The notes beneath the pieces were generated by a model. That model was not told the DNA's origin. It did no database searches and was given only the letters and a program-made list of their open reading frames with translations. From the NCBI RefSeq assembly GCF_017094525.1, contig NZ_CP064788.1, positions 2,465,030-2,529,029 of the forward strand: a DNA stretch of 64,000 nt, written 5' to 3'. This DNA comes from Halapricum desulfuricans. GTDB taxonomy: Archaea > Halobacteriota > Halobacteria > Halobacteriales > Haloarculaceae. Below are positions 49,406 to 59,376 of this stretch, in pieces (position 1 is the stretch's first letter; every line of letters begins with the position of its first letter). The position numbers were made by a program, and so were the translations under genes.

Positions 49406-51151
49406 CTAGATAGTGAGGAACTGCGAGACCATCCACTTGGTGAAAATCGCCGTCAGCGCTCCGAGCCAGGCGAGCATCACGAAGTGCATGTAGGAGTTCA
49501 TCTTGTGGCCGCCGTCGAGCGTGCGGACCATCAGTGCCGACAGCATGGCGTTGAACACGACGACGACGATCAGCAGGAACTCGATCAGCGGGATGTCGTA
49601 GACGCCGGTGTTGATCAACGCACCGGCGTCGAACTGGCTCGTCTCGGCGAGATTCAGCGAGAGGCCGGTGAGGATATTGACGACCTGAAGTCCGATGAAG
49701 AAGGCGAACGTCGAGGCCGCAGTGATACCGTACAGCAACCCGATCAGCGTGGTCGTCTCCTGGCGGCGCTGCTGGCGCAACTGGAGCACTTCGTTCATGT
49801 TTTCCGCGATGAGTTCACCCAGCATCTTGGGATCGCCACCCATCTCGCGGCCGACGAGGTACATCTCCGAGAACGTCTGGATGAGATACGACCGCGACTC
49901 GGCAGTGAAGTGACGCCAGGCGCTGGCGGGTTCGATGCGCATGTTCAACCGCTTGTAGAGGTTGTCGATCTGTGGCGTCAGCGCGCCGAAGTCCTTCTTT
50001 CGGAGCGACTTCAGCACCGTCGAGGTGGTCGACTGCTTGGCACCCTCAGTGGCCCCGAGCCCGCGAATGAAACTGGGGAACTCCTCGTCACGGCCCTGAA
50101 TCCGCCGCTCTTCGGCACGGGCCGCGAGCCCCGGGATCAAAAGCGGCGTCACGGGGACGGCGGCGTACAGCGTCAGCGGTGGCGGCGACCAGAACGGAAC
50201 GAGCGTATCGAGCGTGATCGGACTGATCCCGAGTCGGCCGCCGAAGGTGATAAACACCAGCACAGCCGTGAGGCCGATCCCGACCGCGAACGCCCGATTG
50301 AGACGGTCCTCGATCGGTGAGGGGTACTCCTCGGGGTGGTACCAGACCGGGTCGTAGGGCGCGATCGACCGGATGGCGAGGTAGAACCCGGCCTGGACGA
50401 ACACGAACAGGAGGATGACCGACGCGACCGTCGCCGTCGGGTTAGTTCCGGTCAACACCGGCAGGACGACCGCGAACACGAGCGCGAACGTCATCGAGAG
50501 GATCATCGACAGGTAGAGGTCTTTCATCACGTTGAGGTTGCCCAGCGTCCCCTCGTAGACCGTCGTGTAGTTCTCGATGATCATGTCCTGTTCGCTGATC
50601 AGGTAATCGTCGAGCGGCTGTCCGGCACCGAGATTGTACGCCAGCCGTTCGAAGAAATCCGAGAGCGTCTCGCTCGGGACCTGTTTGGCCCGTCGCCGAC
50701 AGGCGTCGTCGAGGCTCTGATTCCAGGTGTCGACCAGCTCGACGACTCGCCCGAGTTCGGTCGCGAGTTCGCCGTACTCGTCTTCCTCCGCGAGCGCGCG
50801 GAACACTTCCATGCGATCGATCTTCGTCGTCGAGAGGACGGTCATGTGCGTGACCAGCAGGTGAAACCGGTTGTTGAGCTGGCGTTTGCGCTGGGAGAGC
50901 TGGACCTTGGGGAAGAACACGGCCGTCGCGAAGATCAGGAGCCCGAGCATCGGGATCGGTGCCCGAATGAACAGTGGGATGTCGAAAACGACCGTGGCGA
51001 CAATCGTCACGAGGAAAAACACGGTCGCCGGCAACAGGATCGTCAGGAGGTATCGCTGGAGCGGGATGTCGAGTTTCCGATAGGAATCCATCAGTCCCGC
51101 GAGCGTGCTCGAGATCGACAGATCAATCGTAGCGGAGTCTTTCGTCGCCAT
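49406..51151 (-). CDS. arlJ: Archaellum membrane platform protein ArlJ (FlaJ)
   Basis: The 581-residue polytopic protein has two GspF/T2SF-like domains with about nine membrane helices. The cytoplasmic segments contain FFERLAYNLGAGQPLDDYL and QTFSEMYLVGREMGGDPKMLGELIAENMNEVLQLRQQ. ArlJ anchors the archaellum motor and contacts the ATPase ArlI. Its start shares a base with the arlI stop, as expected in the arl operon, of which it is the last gene. Confidence 0.94.
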   Translation of the reverse strand: MATKDSATIDLSISSTLAGLMDSYRKLDIPLQRYLLTILLPATVFFLVTIVATVVFDIPLFIRAPIPMLGLLIFATAVFFPKVQLSQRKRQLNNRFHLLVTHMTVLSTTKIDRMEVFRALAEEDEYGELATELGRVVELVDTWNQSLDDACRRRAKQVPSETLSDFFERLAYNLGAGQPLDDYLISEQDMIIENYTTVYEGTLGNLNVMKDLYLSMILSMTFALVFAVVLPVLTGTNPTATVASVILLFVFVQAGFYLAIRSIAPYDPVWYHPEEYPSPIEDRLNRAFAVGIGLTAVLVFITFGGRLGISPITLDTLVPFWSPPPLTLYAAVPVTPLLIPGLAARAEERRIQGRDEEFPSFIRGLGATEGAKQSTTSTVLKSLRKKDFGALTPQIDNLYKRLNMRIEPASAWRHFTAESRSYLIQTFSEMYLVGREMGGDPKMLGELIAENMNEVLQLRQQRRQETTTLIGLLYGITAASTFAFFIGLQVVNILTGLSLNLAETSQFDAGALINTGVYDIPLIEFLLIVVVVFNAMLSALMVRTLDGGHKMNSYMHFVMLAWLGALTAIFTKWMVSQFLTI

Positions 51152-52827
51152 CAGTCGGGTCGGTGGATGTCAAAGGGGACGCCCTCCAGTCCGTCCCGCT
51201 GGAAGTCCTCGATGAACTCGTTGACCTCGTGATAGCCGAGGATGTTTTCCTGGATCGCGCGCTGGATCAGGTCGGCACGGAACTGCAAGTCGTCGTAGAT
51301 GTCACGGGTGTCCTCGTAGCCCAGCAGCGTCGCGATCTGCTCTTCGAGGACGTAGGAGTTGTTCATCCCCTGGAAGACAATCTCGTCTTCGACGGGATCC
51401 CAGTAGAACACCTGTCGAGTGATGACACCTTCCATCTCCTTGGAGTAACCCTCGATCTCCTGGACGCTGGTCACGCGCCGAAGGACGTCGTCGCCCTGTT
51501 TGACGCGGTTCTGGAAGAGCGCGATGTCGGCGTTGTCCATGAATGTCTCGGGGACGTTGATCGGATCGCCGGTGAACCGCTGGATCATCGAGACGATGTC
51601 GCTGGCGTGGAAGGTCAGCATGACAGGGTGGCCGGTCTGAGCGGCCTGAAACGCCATCCGACCTTCCTCGCCGCGGACCTCGCCCACGATGATGTAGTCG
51701 GGGCGAGAGCGCAGCGCGGCAGCCACGAGGTCGAACATGTCCACACCGGTGCCGCTCGACTCGTCGCCCTCGCGGGTGAGCAACTGTTGCCAGGTGTCAT
51801 GTGGCGGGAGCACTTCGGCGGTGTCCTCGGCGGTGTAGATCTTGCTGTCCCGCGGGATGAACGACATGACCGCGTTCAGCGTCGTGGTCTTCCCGGACGC
51901 CGTCTCTCCGACGACGAAGACGGTCTGTTCGTTCTCCAGCGCGAGCCAGAGATACGCGGCCAGTTGCGGGCTAAGCGTCCCCCACTTGGTAATCTGGAAG
52001 ATCGACAGCGGCGTCTCGTCGCCCTGGCGGATCGTGAGGCTGGGGCCTTTGACCGAGACGTCGTCGGAGTAGATGAGGTTCAGACGCGAGCCGTCCGGCA
52101 GCGTCGAGTCGACGATCGGGTCGCTGTCGGAGACGGGATCGCCGATGCGCTCGCCCATGTTACGCAGCCACTGGTCGAACTCCTCGTTGCTGTTCCACTC
52201 GACAGTCGTCTCAAGCATCCCGAAGACGCCATGATCGACGTAGCACTCGGTCGGCCCGATGACGTGGATGTCCTCGTTCGCAGGGTCGCGCATGACCGGT
52301 TCGAGCGGGCCGAGGCCGACGATGTCTCGGTTGAGTCGGTAGCGGATGTTCTCGTAGGTTTCCGGCTTGACGTCGATCTTGCCGATCGAGCTGAGGTTCC
52401 GGAGTCGCGAGAGGACCCCCGAGCCGCTCTCGCGGGTCTTGACGTGTGTCGTCTCCTGGAGGAGTTCCTCGATTCGGTCGTCGTACTCCGATTCGTCGGT
52501 CGGAGCGGGCTTGTTGACACTGCGCTGGAGCAGGCGATTGCGTACCTTGTCGAACACGACCTGCTCCTCGTCGGACAGATCCGGTTCGATCGCGTAATAT
52601 TTCATGTCCTGCCCGATGTCGCCGTAGATGTGGGTGAAGATCGGGCCACCGACCGGATAGAGGATGTTCGGGCGGTCGGTCTCGAGTTCGCCGGCGGCCT
52701 CCTCGACGAACATGGGGAACTCGCCGGTAATCTGCTTGAACTTCTTGAGGTGATCGCGCAGATGTGGCCGGTTGGCCGCGTACTGTCTGAGTTCGTCCGA
52801 CGGTTTCGGTCGTCCCTGTTCGGTCAT
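51151..52827 (-). CDS. arlI: Archaellum motor ATPase ArlI (FlaI)
   Basis: This 558-residue GspE/PilT-type ATPase powers both archaellum assembly and rotation. Walker A is [16 protein letters not shown], the Asp box [17 protein letters not shown], Walker [18 protein letters not shown], and the His box [14 protein letters not shown]. The long N-terminal domain (about 230 residues) includes [23 protein letters not shown]. It lies 4 bases downstream of arlH and overlaps arlJ. Confidence 0.96.
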   Translation of the reverse strand: MTEQGRPKPSDELRQYAANRPHLRDHLKKFKQITGEFPMFVEEAAGELETDRPNILYPVGGPIFTHIYGDIGQDMKYYAIEPDLSDEEQVVFDKVRNRLLQRSVNKPAPTDESEYDDRIEELLQETTHVKTRESGSGVLSRLRNLSSIGKIDVKPETYENIRYRLNRDIVGLGPLEPVMRDPANEDIHVIGPTECYVDHGVFGMLETTVEWNSNEEFDQWLRNMGERIGDPVSDSDPIVDSTLPDGSRLNLIYSDDVSVKGPSLTIRQGDETPLSIFQITKWGTLSPQLAAYLWLALENEQTVFVVGETASGKTTTLNAVMSFIPRDSKIYTAEDTAEVLPPHDTWQQLLTREGDESSGTGVDMFDLVAAALRSRPDYIIVGEVRGEEGRMAFQAAQTGHPVMLTFHASDIVSMIQRFTGDPINVPETFMDNADIALFQNRVKQGDDVLRRVTSVQEIEGYSKEMEGVITRQVFYWDPVEDEIVFQGMNNSYVLEEQIATLLGYEDTRDIYDDLQFRADLIQRAIQENILGYHEVNEFIEDFQRDGLEGVPFDIHRPD

Positions 52828-52831
52828 CGTT

Positions 52832-53593
52832 TTATGCCACGCTCCGTGATTCGATGACGATGCCGGTACCCGAGCGGACCGAGTAGCCGATCGTATCGCC
52901 GACCTGCTCGCCCATGCCGGCGAACCGTTTGACTGAGATCTGTCGACGCACGTCGTTGCCGACCTCGATCATCTCCAGTTCGAGGAACACGTCCGCGATC
53001 GACCGGAACGGCCCGATCGCGTCCTCGTCCAGCGTCGAGGGGTCGACAGTGAGCACGATGACTTTCCCCTCCGCGATGATGTCCCGGAAGAAGGAGATGA
53101 TCTCCAGTGCCGCCTGTCGCTCCTCGTTTTTCCGGACGAGGGCCTCGAACTTCGGATCGTTGCGCAAGATCGCGTCGAACGTATCGATGATGATCACGTC
53201 CGACTCCCACATGACCTCGGCGTCCATCAGTCGCTTGAGTAGATCCATGCGCTCGCCGCCGTCGTCTTCGTCGGAGAAGGTATTCGAATCGCCGATGTCG
53301 GCGTGCAGGAACAGGACGTGCTCGTCGAGTATGTGCTCGACCATGTCGTAATCGAGGCTGTGCATCTGGTCGAGAAAGCTTCCGACAGTGAGTTCGGTCG
53401 AGAGCATCGTTACCTGATGTCCCTCTTCACAGAGGCCGTAGGTGAACCGCTGACTCATCGCCGATTTGCCGGCCCCGTAGTCGCCCTCGATGAGGACGAT
53501 ACTCCCGGGCGGGATACCGCCGCCGAGTTCCTTGTTCAGTCGGTCGCGCTCGTCCAGTCCAAGCGAGAAGAGATCGGTCGTTGCGATACTCAT
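52832..53593 (-). CDS. arlH: Archaellum ATP-binding protein ArlH (FlaH)
   Basis: The 253-residue RecA/KaiC-family protein has Walker [21 protein letters not shown] and Walker [11 protein letters not shown]. In characterised archaella, ArlH forms a ring that binds ATP and regulates ArlI rather than hydrolysing quickly. The gene overlaps arlG by 4 bases at its start and immediately precedes arlI. Confidence 0.95.
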   Translation of the reverse strand: MSIATTDLFSLGLDERDRLNKELGGGIPPGSIVLIEGDYGAGKSAMSQRFTYGLCEEGHQVTMLSTELTVGSFLDQMHSLDYDMVEHILDEHVLFLHADIGDSNTFSDEDDGGERMDLLKRLMDAEVMWESDVIIIDTFDAILRNDPKFEALVRKNEERQAALEIISFFRDIIAEGKVIVLTVDPSTLDEDAIGPFRSIADVFLELEMIEVGNDVRRQISVKRFAGMGEQVGDTIGYSVRSGTGIVIESRSVA

Positions 53594-54048
53594 ACGTTAA
53601 ATCTGAACACCTCCTCGTCACCGTTGATCGACACCTTGACCCGGTGGTCCCCCGAAGCGAGATCCGGTGTGGCGAACTCGACCCGGACGACGTCGCCCGG
53701 CCGCCAGCTGTCAGGGTTCTCGCCATCGACGACCGTCACCTCGATGTCCGACTGGAAAGCACCGTCCAGCAGTACCGTCAGCTGGTCGCCGTTCGCCGGC
53801 AGTATACGCGAGCCGGTGTTCTTCACCAGTAGCGTGACGTTTTCGTCCCCGGTACGGTTGTAGATCTGCGCGCCGCTGTCGCTGATGACCTCGACGTCCG
53901 TACGGACGTCCTGGCTCAGCGCGTCGCCCTGTTCGGAGACGCCCTCGCTGAGACGGCCGACAGTGTTCGTGATCGTGCCGGCGACGCTCGCCGCGACGAG
54001 CACGCTGGCGATAAACAGGATCAGATGCGACGCGGAGACGCTAGCCAC
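53590..54048 (-). CDS. arlG: Archaellum stator protein ArlG (FlaG)
   Basis: The 152-residue protein has one N-terminal membrane helix ([29 protein letters not shown]) and an extracytoplasmic beta-sandwich ([25 protein letters not shown]). NRT and NVT are possible N-glycosylation sequons. ArlG with ArlF forms the stator that contacts the S-layer. It overlaps arlF by 8 bases and arlH by 4. Confidence 0.92.
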   Translation of the reverse strand: MASVSASHLILFIASVLVAASVAGTITNTVGRLSEGVSEQGDALSQDVRTDVEVISDSGAQIYNRTGDENVTLLVKNTGSRILPANGDQLTVLLDGAFQSDIEVTVVDGENPDSWRPGDVVRVEFATPDLASGDHRVKVSINGDEEVFRFNV

Positions 54049-54481
54049 GCGTCACCACCTCCGTTGCCGCCACGCCGTTTTCAGTCACTACTTTGACCCG
54101 GTCCGGCTGGCTCGTCGCGCTCACGCTGAACGTGAGTCGCTGACCCGACGCCCAGATGTCGGTCTCGGAGTCGTCGTCGACATCGCGGTCCTGCATCGCC
54201 GTCCGGTACTCGTTGTCGACGAGTAGATCCGTCGCCTCGACGGAGAGGGTCGTCGCTCCGGTGTTGTTGACCTCGACGACGAGGCTGTCGGTCTCGTTGT
54301 CGTAGACCGCGCTGACGATATCGATCTGCGTGTTGTGCTGGGCGAGGCGCCTGTCCTGCCAGTCGGAGTTGGCGTCAGTTACCTGACCCATCGTGTTGGT
54401 ACTGGCGCTGTAGAAGGTCCCGAACGCGATGAACAACCCGACAAACACGATCGCCGCCGAGCCGCTAAGGCTGAAGCCCAT
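54041..54481 (-). CDS. arlF: Archaellum stator protein ArlF (FlaF)
   Basis: The 146-residue protein has an N-terminal membrane helix right after the start (MGFSLSGSAAIVFVGLFIAFGTFYSAS). A beta-rich external domain follows (DIVSAVYDNETDSLVVEVNNTGATTL). In Sulfolobus ArlF binds S-layer protein and acts as stator with ArlG. ATG at 54481 places the helix at residue 10; a 15-codon upstream extension overlaps the arlCDE end and is rejected. Confidence 0.9.
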   Translation of the reverse strand: MGFSLSGSAAIVFVGLFIAFGTFYSASTNTMGQVTDANSDWQDRRLAQHNTQIDIVSAVYDNETDSLVVEVNNTGATTLSVEATDLLVDNEYRTAMQDRDVDDDSETDIWASGQRLTFSVSATSQPDRVKVVTENGVAATEVVTRG

Positions 54482-56219
54482 CGGATCCACCTCCGGAAAG
54501 CCCCATACGCTCGACCTGTGGGACACCGTTGAGCTGGCCGATGTACTTGAGCGATCGCGTGTGGTGGTCGATCGTCAGGTTGCCGCCCGTACTGTCGTCG
54601 TCGAATCCGCGTAGATAGTCCTGCAGGCTGTCGGCGACCGGCTCGCTCAGCCAGTCGATGCGCTCGTAGTAGTCGATCGCCTCCGCGGTCGAGCGGACGC
54701 CGACCTCGCCGACGAGATATTCGAGCCACTCGAAGACGATGAGTTCCGAACCGTAGCCGTCCGGCATCGTCGCGAGATAGGGCTTGCCGTCGCGTTCCGC
54801 GGCGGCTGTGCGCCGGTCGTCGCTTTCGGCGGTCTGTGTACTGTTCGGCTGTCCACTCGCCGCTGCGGATTCGTCGGTCGTCGGTTCGGCATGTGCCTGC
54901 TCGGAGCCGCCGGACGAATCGCGAGACTCCTCGACACTTTCGGGCGTCTCCGACCCGTTCGCTTCGTCTGCCGTCTGTTCCGTCTCCGGTTCGACCTCGG
55001 CACCTCCCTCGTCTTCGATCACGGTATCGAACAGCTCGTCGTCGGCCAGCTCGTCGTCGAGGGCGTCCTCCGTCTCGTCACCAGTGTCGTCAAGCGCGTC
55101 GCCAGCGTCCGTTTCACCGTCGAACTCGTCGCCGGCGTCCGTTTCACCGTCGAACTCGTCGTCGAACGCCTCCGCGGCGTCGTCGCCGTCAGACTCGTCA
55201 GTCTCTTCTTCGAGGGGTTCGTCGCCGCTGTCTTCCTCGGCCCAGTCGGCTTCGCCGGACTCGTACTCGTCTTTGAGCTCCTGGAACGATTTCCCGCCGC
55301 CACCGTCGTCGCTGTCGCCTTTGCTTTCGTCGGACCCTCCATCGCCGAAGTCGTCCGCAAGCCCACCTTCGTCGAGGTCACCGTCGTCGAAGTCGTCTTC
55401 ACCGAACGCCTCGTCGTCGAAGTCGTCTTCACCGAACGCCTCGTCGTCGAAGTCGTCTTCGAACGGGTCGCTGCCCCCGTCGAGGTCCTCTTCGCCCATC
55501 ACGTCCTCGACGGACTCGCCGAACTCACCGTCGTCATCGTCGACGAGGTCGTCGTCGAAAAAGCCCTCCGCGTCCGCGTTTGCGATGTCTTCGTCCAGTT
55601 CCTCGTCGCCGTCGTCGTCCTGCTGGTCGGTATCGAACAGACCGAACGAATCGCCGTCGCCACCGCTCAGACCGCCGCCCTCGATGTCGTCGGCGAAGGG
55701 ATTGACCCCCCGCGTAACCATCTCGTAGATATCGAGCAGTTTTCGGACGTTCTCCTCGACGTCATCGACCGTCTCGCTGATCTGTTCGTTCTCGTTGCGG
55801 ACCGTGTTGACCGTCGAAGAGAGACTGCCGACCTCCGTTTCGAGTTCGTCGAGCCGGTGTTCGAGTTCGTCCGTGTCGGGACCGCCGTCCATGTCGCCGA
55901 ACTCGTCGTCGCCGAAGTCGCCGAACTCGTCGTCGCCCTCGTCCTCGAAGCCGCCGAGTCCGCCCAGGTCGTCGCCGCCCTCTTCGTCCATCAGGCCGGC
56001 TCCGTCGCTCATCTGCTCGCTCTCTCCGTCGTCCTCATCCGACAGGATCGAATCGAAGACGTTCTTGATGCTCATCCCGGCAACACCTGCAGAAAACAGT
56101 GTCAACACGACTGGATCGCCCGGGAGTGCCACCTGACCGACTCCGGATACATCGCTGGTGGACGCCATCACTGCCTCAACCAGACTCGACAGTGCGGCGA
56201 CGGTGGCGAAATCACTCAT
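54465..56219 (-). CDS. arlCDE: Fused archaellum cytosolic-ring protein ArlCDE (FlaCE/FlaD type)
   Basis: The 584-residue euryarchaeal switch-complex protein links CheF/CheY to the motor. The C-terminal 110 residues form the ArlD/E domain (KPYLATMPDGYGSELIVFEWLEYLVGEVG, STAEAIDYYERIDWLSEPV, LQDYLRGF). A coiled coil and ArlC-like segment (ELEHRLDELETEVGSLSSTVNTV; VTRGVNPFADD) lie around residues 115-185. Between them is an Asp/Glu/Gly linker of about 270 residues with 10-residue tandem repeats. The start could instead be the ATG at 56075 (MSIKNVFDSILSD); the upstream part is hydrophobic and less certain. Confidence 0.88.
   Translation of the reverse strand: MSDFATVAALSSLVEAVMASTSDVSGVGQVALPGDPVVLTLFSAGVAGMSIKNVFDSILSDEDDGESEQMSDGAGLMDEEGGDDLGGLGGFEDEGDDEFGDFGDDEFGDMDGGPDTDELEHRLDELETEVGSLSSTVNTVRNENEQISETVDDVEENVRKLLDIYEMVTRGVNPFADDIEGGGLSGGDGDSFGLFDTDQQDDDGDEELDEDIANADAEGFFDDDLVDDDDGEFGESVEDVMGEEDLDGGSDPFEDDFDDEAFGEDDFDDEAFGEDDFDDGDLDEGGLADDFGDGGSDESKGDSDDGGGGKSFQELKDEYESGEADWAEEDSGDEPLEEETDESDGDDAAEAFDDEFDGETDAGDEFDGETDAGDALDDTGDETEDALDDELADDELFDTVIEDEGGAEVEPETEQTADEANGSETPESVEESRDSSGGSEQAHAEPTTDESAAASGQPNSTQTAESDDRRTAAAERDGKPYLATMPDGYGSELIVFEWLEYLVGEVGVRSTAEAIDYYERIDWLSEPVADSLQDYLRGFDDDSTGGNLTIDHHTRSLKYIGQLNGVPQVERMGLSGGGSDGLQP
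55097..55460. repeat. 30-bp tandem repeats within the arlCDE linker
   Basis: Two clusters of 30-bp direct repeats encode 10-residue acidic units. Around 55097-55165 the unit reads DEFDGETDAG. At 55381-55410, 55411-55440 and partially 55441-55460 the unit reads EAFGEDDFDD. Unit length keeps the frame, so copy number can change without disrupting the protein. Confidence 0.85.
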
Positions 56220-56222
56220 CAC

Positions 56223-56476
56223 TATGAAAATTCGCTCTGAGACCCTTCAATGTACCGTTTAGAGTATCGTATTTGATAATTGATGGGTGGATACACGGCG
56301 TTTTACGTAGAAACGATCGTCAGACGCCGAAGTGAATCCCGTTATCGGGTTATCGAGCGCGCGCTCCAGCCGGTCGTTTGCGGGCCGTTTTCGGACGTAT
56401 CGCCCTCTATTATCAATATCTGAATACGATATCGGGGTCGAGCCGACAATTATATTTCCACAATATATAGTTATTA
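56223..56476. other. AT-rich spacer between arlCDE and cheD
   Basis: This 254-base gap is much more AT-rich than the surroundings (56430-56475 especially) and has no convincing ORF. On the minus strand ctctaaac near 56257-56265 could be the promoter of the arlCDE-to-arlJ operon. No long inverted repeat is seen. Confidence 0.5.
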
Positions 56477-56989
56477 TCACAACTCGGTACTCCCCTTGTT
56501 TGCGCTTTTGACGACGAGTTGCCCGGTCGAACCCTTGAGCTTGATCGACCGGCCGTGATCGCCGCCGATGTCCGCACCGACGACCGGGATACCGTGTTCC
56601 TCGAGCGTTTCCTGTACCTGTTCGGCGTTGCGCTGACCGATGCCGGATCCGCTCTCGGAGAAATCGAGCATGTCGCTACCGCCGGCGATCTTTGCGACCA
56701 TGTTCGACCTGTCGCCGCCGGCGTCTTCGAGTTCTTCGATGAGCGTTTCCACGCCCGTGTCCGCGAACTTCGCCGGGTTGCCGTTTTCCGCCTCGTCGGC
56801 CGACGGCAACATCACGTGAACGAGTCCGGACACGGGAACCGTCTCGTCGTGGAGCGCGACGCCGATACAGGACCCGAGACCGCTCGTCGTCAACACGGCC
56901 CCGTTTCTCGTCACGTCGTATTCCGCGATCCCGATCTTGATCTGCTCAGGCTTGGATTCCGACTCAGCCTGTCCGTCGTAGACCTTCAT
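56477..56989 (-). CDS. cheD: Chemoreceptor glutamine deamidase CheD
   Basis: The 170-residue protein deamidates receptor glutamines and interacts with CheC. The catalytic Cys lies in LTTSGLGSCIGVALHDE and the His in SGLVHVMLPSAD, with IAGGSDMLDFSESGSGIGQRNAE further on. GADIGGDHGRSIKLKGSTGQLVVK ends the fold. It overlaps the cheC stop by 4 bases, in the order cheY-cheC-cheD. Confidence 0.95.
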   Translation of the reverse strand: MKVYDGQAESESKPEQIKIGIAEYDVTRNGAVLTTSGLGSCIGVALHDETVPVSGLVHVMLPSADEAENGNPAKFADTGVETLIEELEDAGGDRSNMVAKIAGGSDMLDFSESGSGIGQRNAEQVQETLEEHGIPVVGADIGGDHGRSIKLKGSTGQLVVKSANKGSTEL

Positions 56990-58203
56990 CCTTGGAATAT
57001 TTCCTCGGGATCAGCGTCGGTTTGCTCGGCTCGTTCGGCCTGCAGTTCGTCGAGCGCCTCGCGCAGTTCCTGCTCGTTTGGCAGGGCGTGGATCTCGGCC
57101 TCGAACTCGATGTCATCGGTTCGCATCGTCGACTCGACAATGAACGCGTGTTCTTGCTGGCGACCGACCTGCGCCACGAGTGGGTCGATGATGGCCTGTC
57201 CCATGTCGTGGACCAGCCGCGGGGGCGTGTGATCGACGGCGGCCTGTAACACGTTCGCCCAGCCGTCGACGAACCCGCTCGTCATGATGTTCCCCAGTTC
57301 CTTGATCGCCGACTCGTGTTGGTCGGTCAACGCCTCGCTTTCCACCTCGATCGGCATCATCGCCTCGGCGACGTTTCTGGCCGACAGTTCATCGAACAGC
57401 ACCATCAGATACCCGCTCGGGATCCCCGTGAACTCGACGACGGTCCCGACGTACGTCTCGTTGCTGATCTGCTTTGGCACGTCCGTGATCGGGGCGAAAC
57501 TGATCTGTGAGACCTCGGCTTCGGTCTCGATGCCGGTCATCATCGTGACGTTCTCGGCGGCCGTCTCGGTCCCCTGGCGGGTCATTTCGTTGAACACCTC
57601 GAGCTTGTCGACCGGGATCGCGTCGTCTTCGGTGTCGACGTGCTCGGCCATCAGCACCGTCAGCGGCTCGTACTCCGGGAGCATGTATATGTAGAACTCG
57701 ACCGACTCGTCGGTCCATTCGATCCGGCTTTTGAAGACGAACACGTGGTCCGTGTTATCGCCCACCGGGACGTCCGGAAGTACTGCCCTCCCGTCGCCTT
57801 CGATGTACGTGGGGGGAGAGTGGTCGATCGTCGCACCCAGATAGTTGGCCCAGCCGTCGATAAAGCCACTCATCATGATGTTGCCGATCTCTTTGACACC
57901 GCTGCGGGCCATCGACTCGCTGTCCGCGCTCCCGACGAGTGCCTCGACCAGGGACGTGCTACAGTCCCGGTCGAACACGAGCACCGTGTCGCCGGCGAGT
58001 TCGCCCTCGTAGTCGAACTGGACGCCGACGAATTCGTGCTCGCCCAGCTCCTCGCCGATATCCTGGCGATCGACGAGCGACAGTTTCGTCACCTCGACGT
58101 CGGCCTCGATTCCGGTCATCTGGGTCATCGACGCCGTCGCCTGCTCGGCACCCTCGCGAGCCAGCTGGTTGAACGTCTCGAGCGACTGGATGTCGACGTT
58201 CAT
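56986..58203 (-). CDS. cheC: CheY-P phosphatase CheC, tandem two-domain form
   Basis: The 405-residue protein is two CheC-like domains in tandem, about residues 1-190 and 195-385. Each has the phosphatase helix with the ExxN pattern: SGVKEIGNIMMSGFIDGWANYL and SAIKELGNIMTSGFVDGWANVL. Each is followed by PPTYIEGD or PPRLVHDM. CheC dephosphorylates CheY-P and is regulated by CheD. The start lies 1 base before the end of cheY. Whether both halves are active cannot be told from sequence. Confidence 0.92.
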   Translation of the reverse strand: MNVDIQSLETFNQLAREGAEQATASMTQMTGIEADVEVTKLSLVDRQDIGEELGEHEFVGVQFDYEGELAGDTVLVFDRDCSTSLVEALVGSADSESMARSGVKEIGNIMMSGFIDGWANYLGATIDHSPPTYIEGDGRAVLPDVPVGDNTDHVFVFKSRIEWTDESVEFYIYMLPEYEPLTVLMAEHVDTEDDAIPVDKLEVFNEMTRQGTETAAENVTMMTGIETEAEVSQISFAPITDVPKQISNETYVGTVVEFTGIPSGYLMVLFDELSARNVAEAMMPIEVESEALTDQHESAIKELGNIMTSGFVDGWANVLQAAVDHTPPRLVHDMGQAIIDPLVAQVGRQQEHAFIVESTMRTDDIEFEAEIHALPNEQELREALDELQAERAEQTDADPEEIFQG

Positions 58204-58563
58204 CTATGACGGGACGACGTCCTCGATGGCCTCCATCACGCTCGGCTTCTGGAAGGGTTTGGTGATGTATCCGTCCGCTCCGGCCTTGACCGCTTCCTTC
58301 ATTTTCTCCTCCTGGCCGACGCTCGTACACATAATGACGTTGGCATCCGGGTCGGCGCTTTTGATCTCGTCCGTGGCCTCGATGCCGTCCCTGATCGGCA
58401 TCACGATGTCCATCATGACCAGATCCGGGTGCTCCTCCTTGTAGGTCTCGACGGCCTCGACGCCGTTTTCGACTTCACCGACGATCTGGTGGTCTTCCTC
58501 GAGGATCTCCCGAAGGAGGTTGCGCATGAACTCGGAGTCGTCAGCGATCAGCACGTCTGGCAT
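58204..58563 (-). CDS. cheY: Chemotaxis response regulator CheY
   Basis: The 119-residue single receiver domain has acidic pocket D8/D9, phospho-acceptor D52 in LVMMDIVMP, T80 in MCTSVGQ and K102 in YITKPF. In haloarchaea phosphorylated CheY reaches the archaellum switch through CheF and ArlCDE. The gene directly precedes cheC, and its upstream 87-base gap is AT-rich, compatible with a promoter. Confidence 0.96.
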   Translation of the reverse strand: MPDVLIADDSEFMRNLLREILEEDHQIVGEVENGVEAVETYKEEHPDLVMMDIVMPIRDGIEATDEIKSADPDANVIMCTSVGQEEKMKEAVKAGADGYITKPFQKPSVMEAIEDVVPS

Positions 58564-58650
58564 GATCAGTCACTCTAAACGTACTGGAATCAACTAAATA
58601 AATGCTTCCGCGGGATTATCGCCATTGATACCGATTCGAGAAAGCGACAC

Positions 58651-59292
58651 CTACAACCTGAACCCGTCCTCGCCGATCGCCTCAAGCAGGTCGGCGATGG
58701 TATCATCGGGGTCGAGCCCCTCGCGTTTGATCGCCTGCGAGAGACTCTCTGTGGGATAGGTAATCGGGACGTTCGATTCGGTCAACAGAATCCCGAGGAT
58801 CTCCTCGACGGGCGTTTCGCTGTCGATATGTTGGGCGTACCACAGGATGAGACTCTCGAAGATCGTCACCACGTCGTTTGACATCATGCGGCGCTGGAAC
58901 ACCCGTCCGTCAAACGTCGCAGTCACGTGGAACCCGTATCGGGAATCGGCCTCCTGAAAGTTCGCCTCCAGCCACCGGGAGACGTCCCGTTCGGTCAGCT
59001 CGGAGACGTCGGTCGGCTGGCTGTCCGTCGACGGGGGTCGGTCGGGTCCGGCGGTCGGTTGTTCCGTGCCGGGCGCGTCCCCGGTGTCGGCCTCGTCCGT
59101 CTGCGTGTCGGTGTCGACTCGTTCTCGGGCGGGCTGGCTCGAGGCGACGTTCGGCGCGTCCTCGATCGGGTCGTTCGGGGAGACGACGTAGCGGCCGTCG
59201 TCGATCTCGGCGACGTGCTCGTCGTCGGAGATATCCAGCTCCTCGGGGGCGAGTACGCGGCCGTCCTCGTCAGAGTCGTCCCCGGATCCCAT
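58651..59292 (-). CDS. Hypothetical protein in the archaellum/chemotaxis locus
   Basis: This 213-residue acidic protein has two parts. Residues 1-45 read GRVLAPEELDISDDEHVAEIDDGRYVVSPNDPI, and after a Pro/Thr/Asp-rich linker comes a globular C-terminal domain from about residue 100 (LTERDVSRWLEANFQEADSRYGFHVTATFDGRVF; VEEILGILLTESNVPITYPTESL). No enzyme motif is visible. ATG at 59292 is chosen over one 17 codons upstream. Its place between archaellin and cheY suggests a motility link, but similar proteins of unknown function may occur elsewhere. Confidence 0.65.
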   Translation of the reverse strand: MGSGDDSDEDGRVLAPEELDISDDEHVAEIDDGRYVVSPNDPIEDAPNVASSQPARERVDTDTQTDEADTGDAPGTEQPTAGPDRPPSTDSQPTDVSELTERDVSRWLEANFQEADSRYGFHVTATFDGRVFQRRMMSNDVVTIFESLILWYAQHIDSETPVEEILGILLTESNVPITYPTESLSQAIKREGLDPDDTIADLLEAIGEDGFRL

Positions 59293-59376
59293 ACGTGTGT
59301 CTCTATGGCGGGCCAGTATAATTCCGTCGGTGATGCCACTCACCGACGTGATGAAAACGGAAAAGCGGCGACGGCG

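Noticed and set aside
55381-55460. Intergenic-type tandem repeat
   Set aside because: The 30-bp repeats are in frame within arlCDE and encode its acidic linker, so they are coding repeats.
56259-56480. 73-codon minus-strand ORF in the AT-rich spacer
   Set aside because: Composition and predicted protein do not resemble neighbouring genes, it overlaps the cheD stop, and the region better fits promoter DNA.
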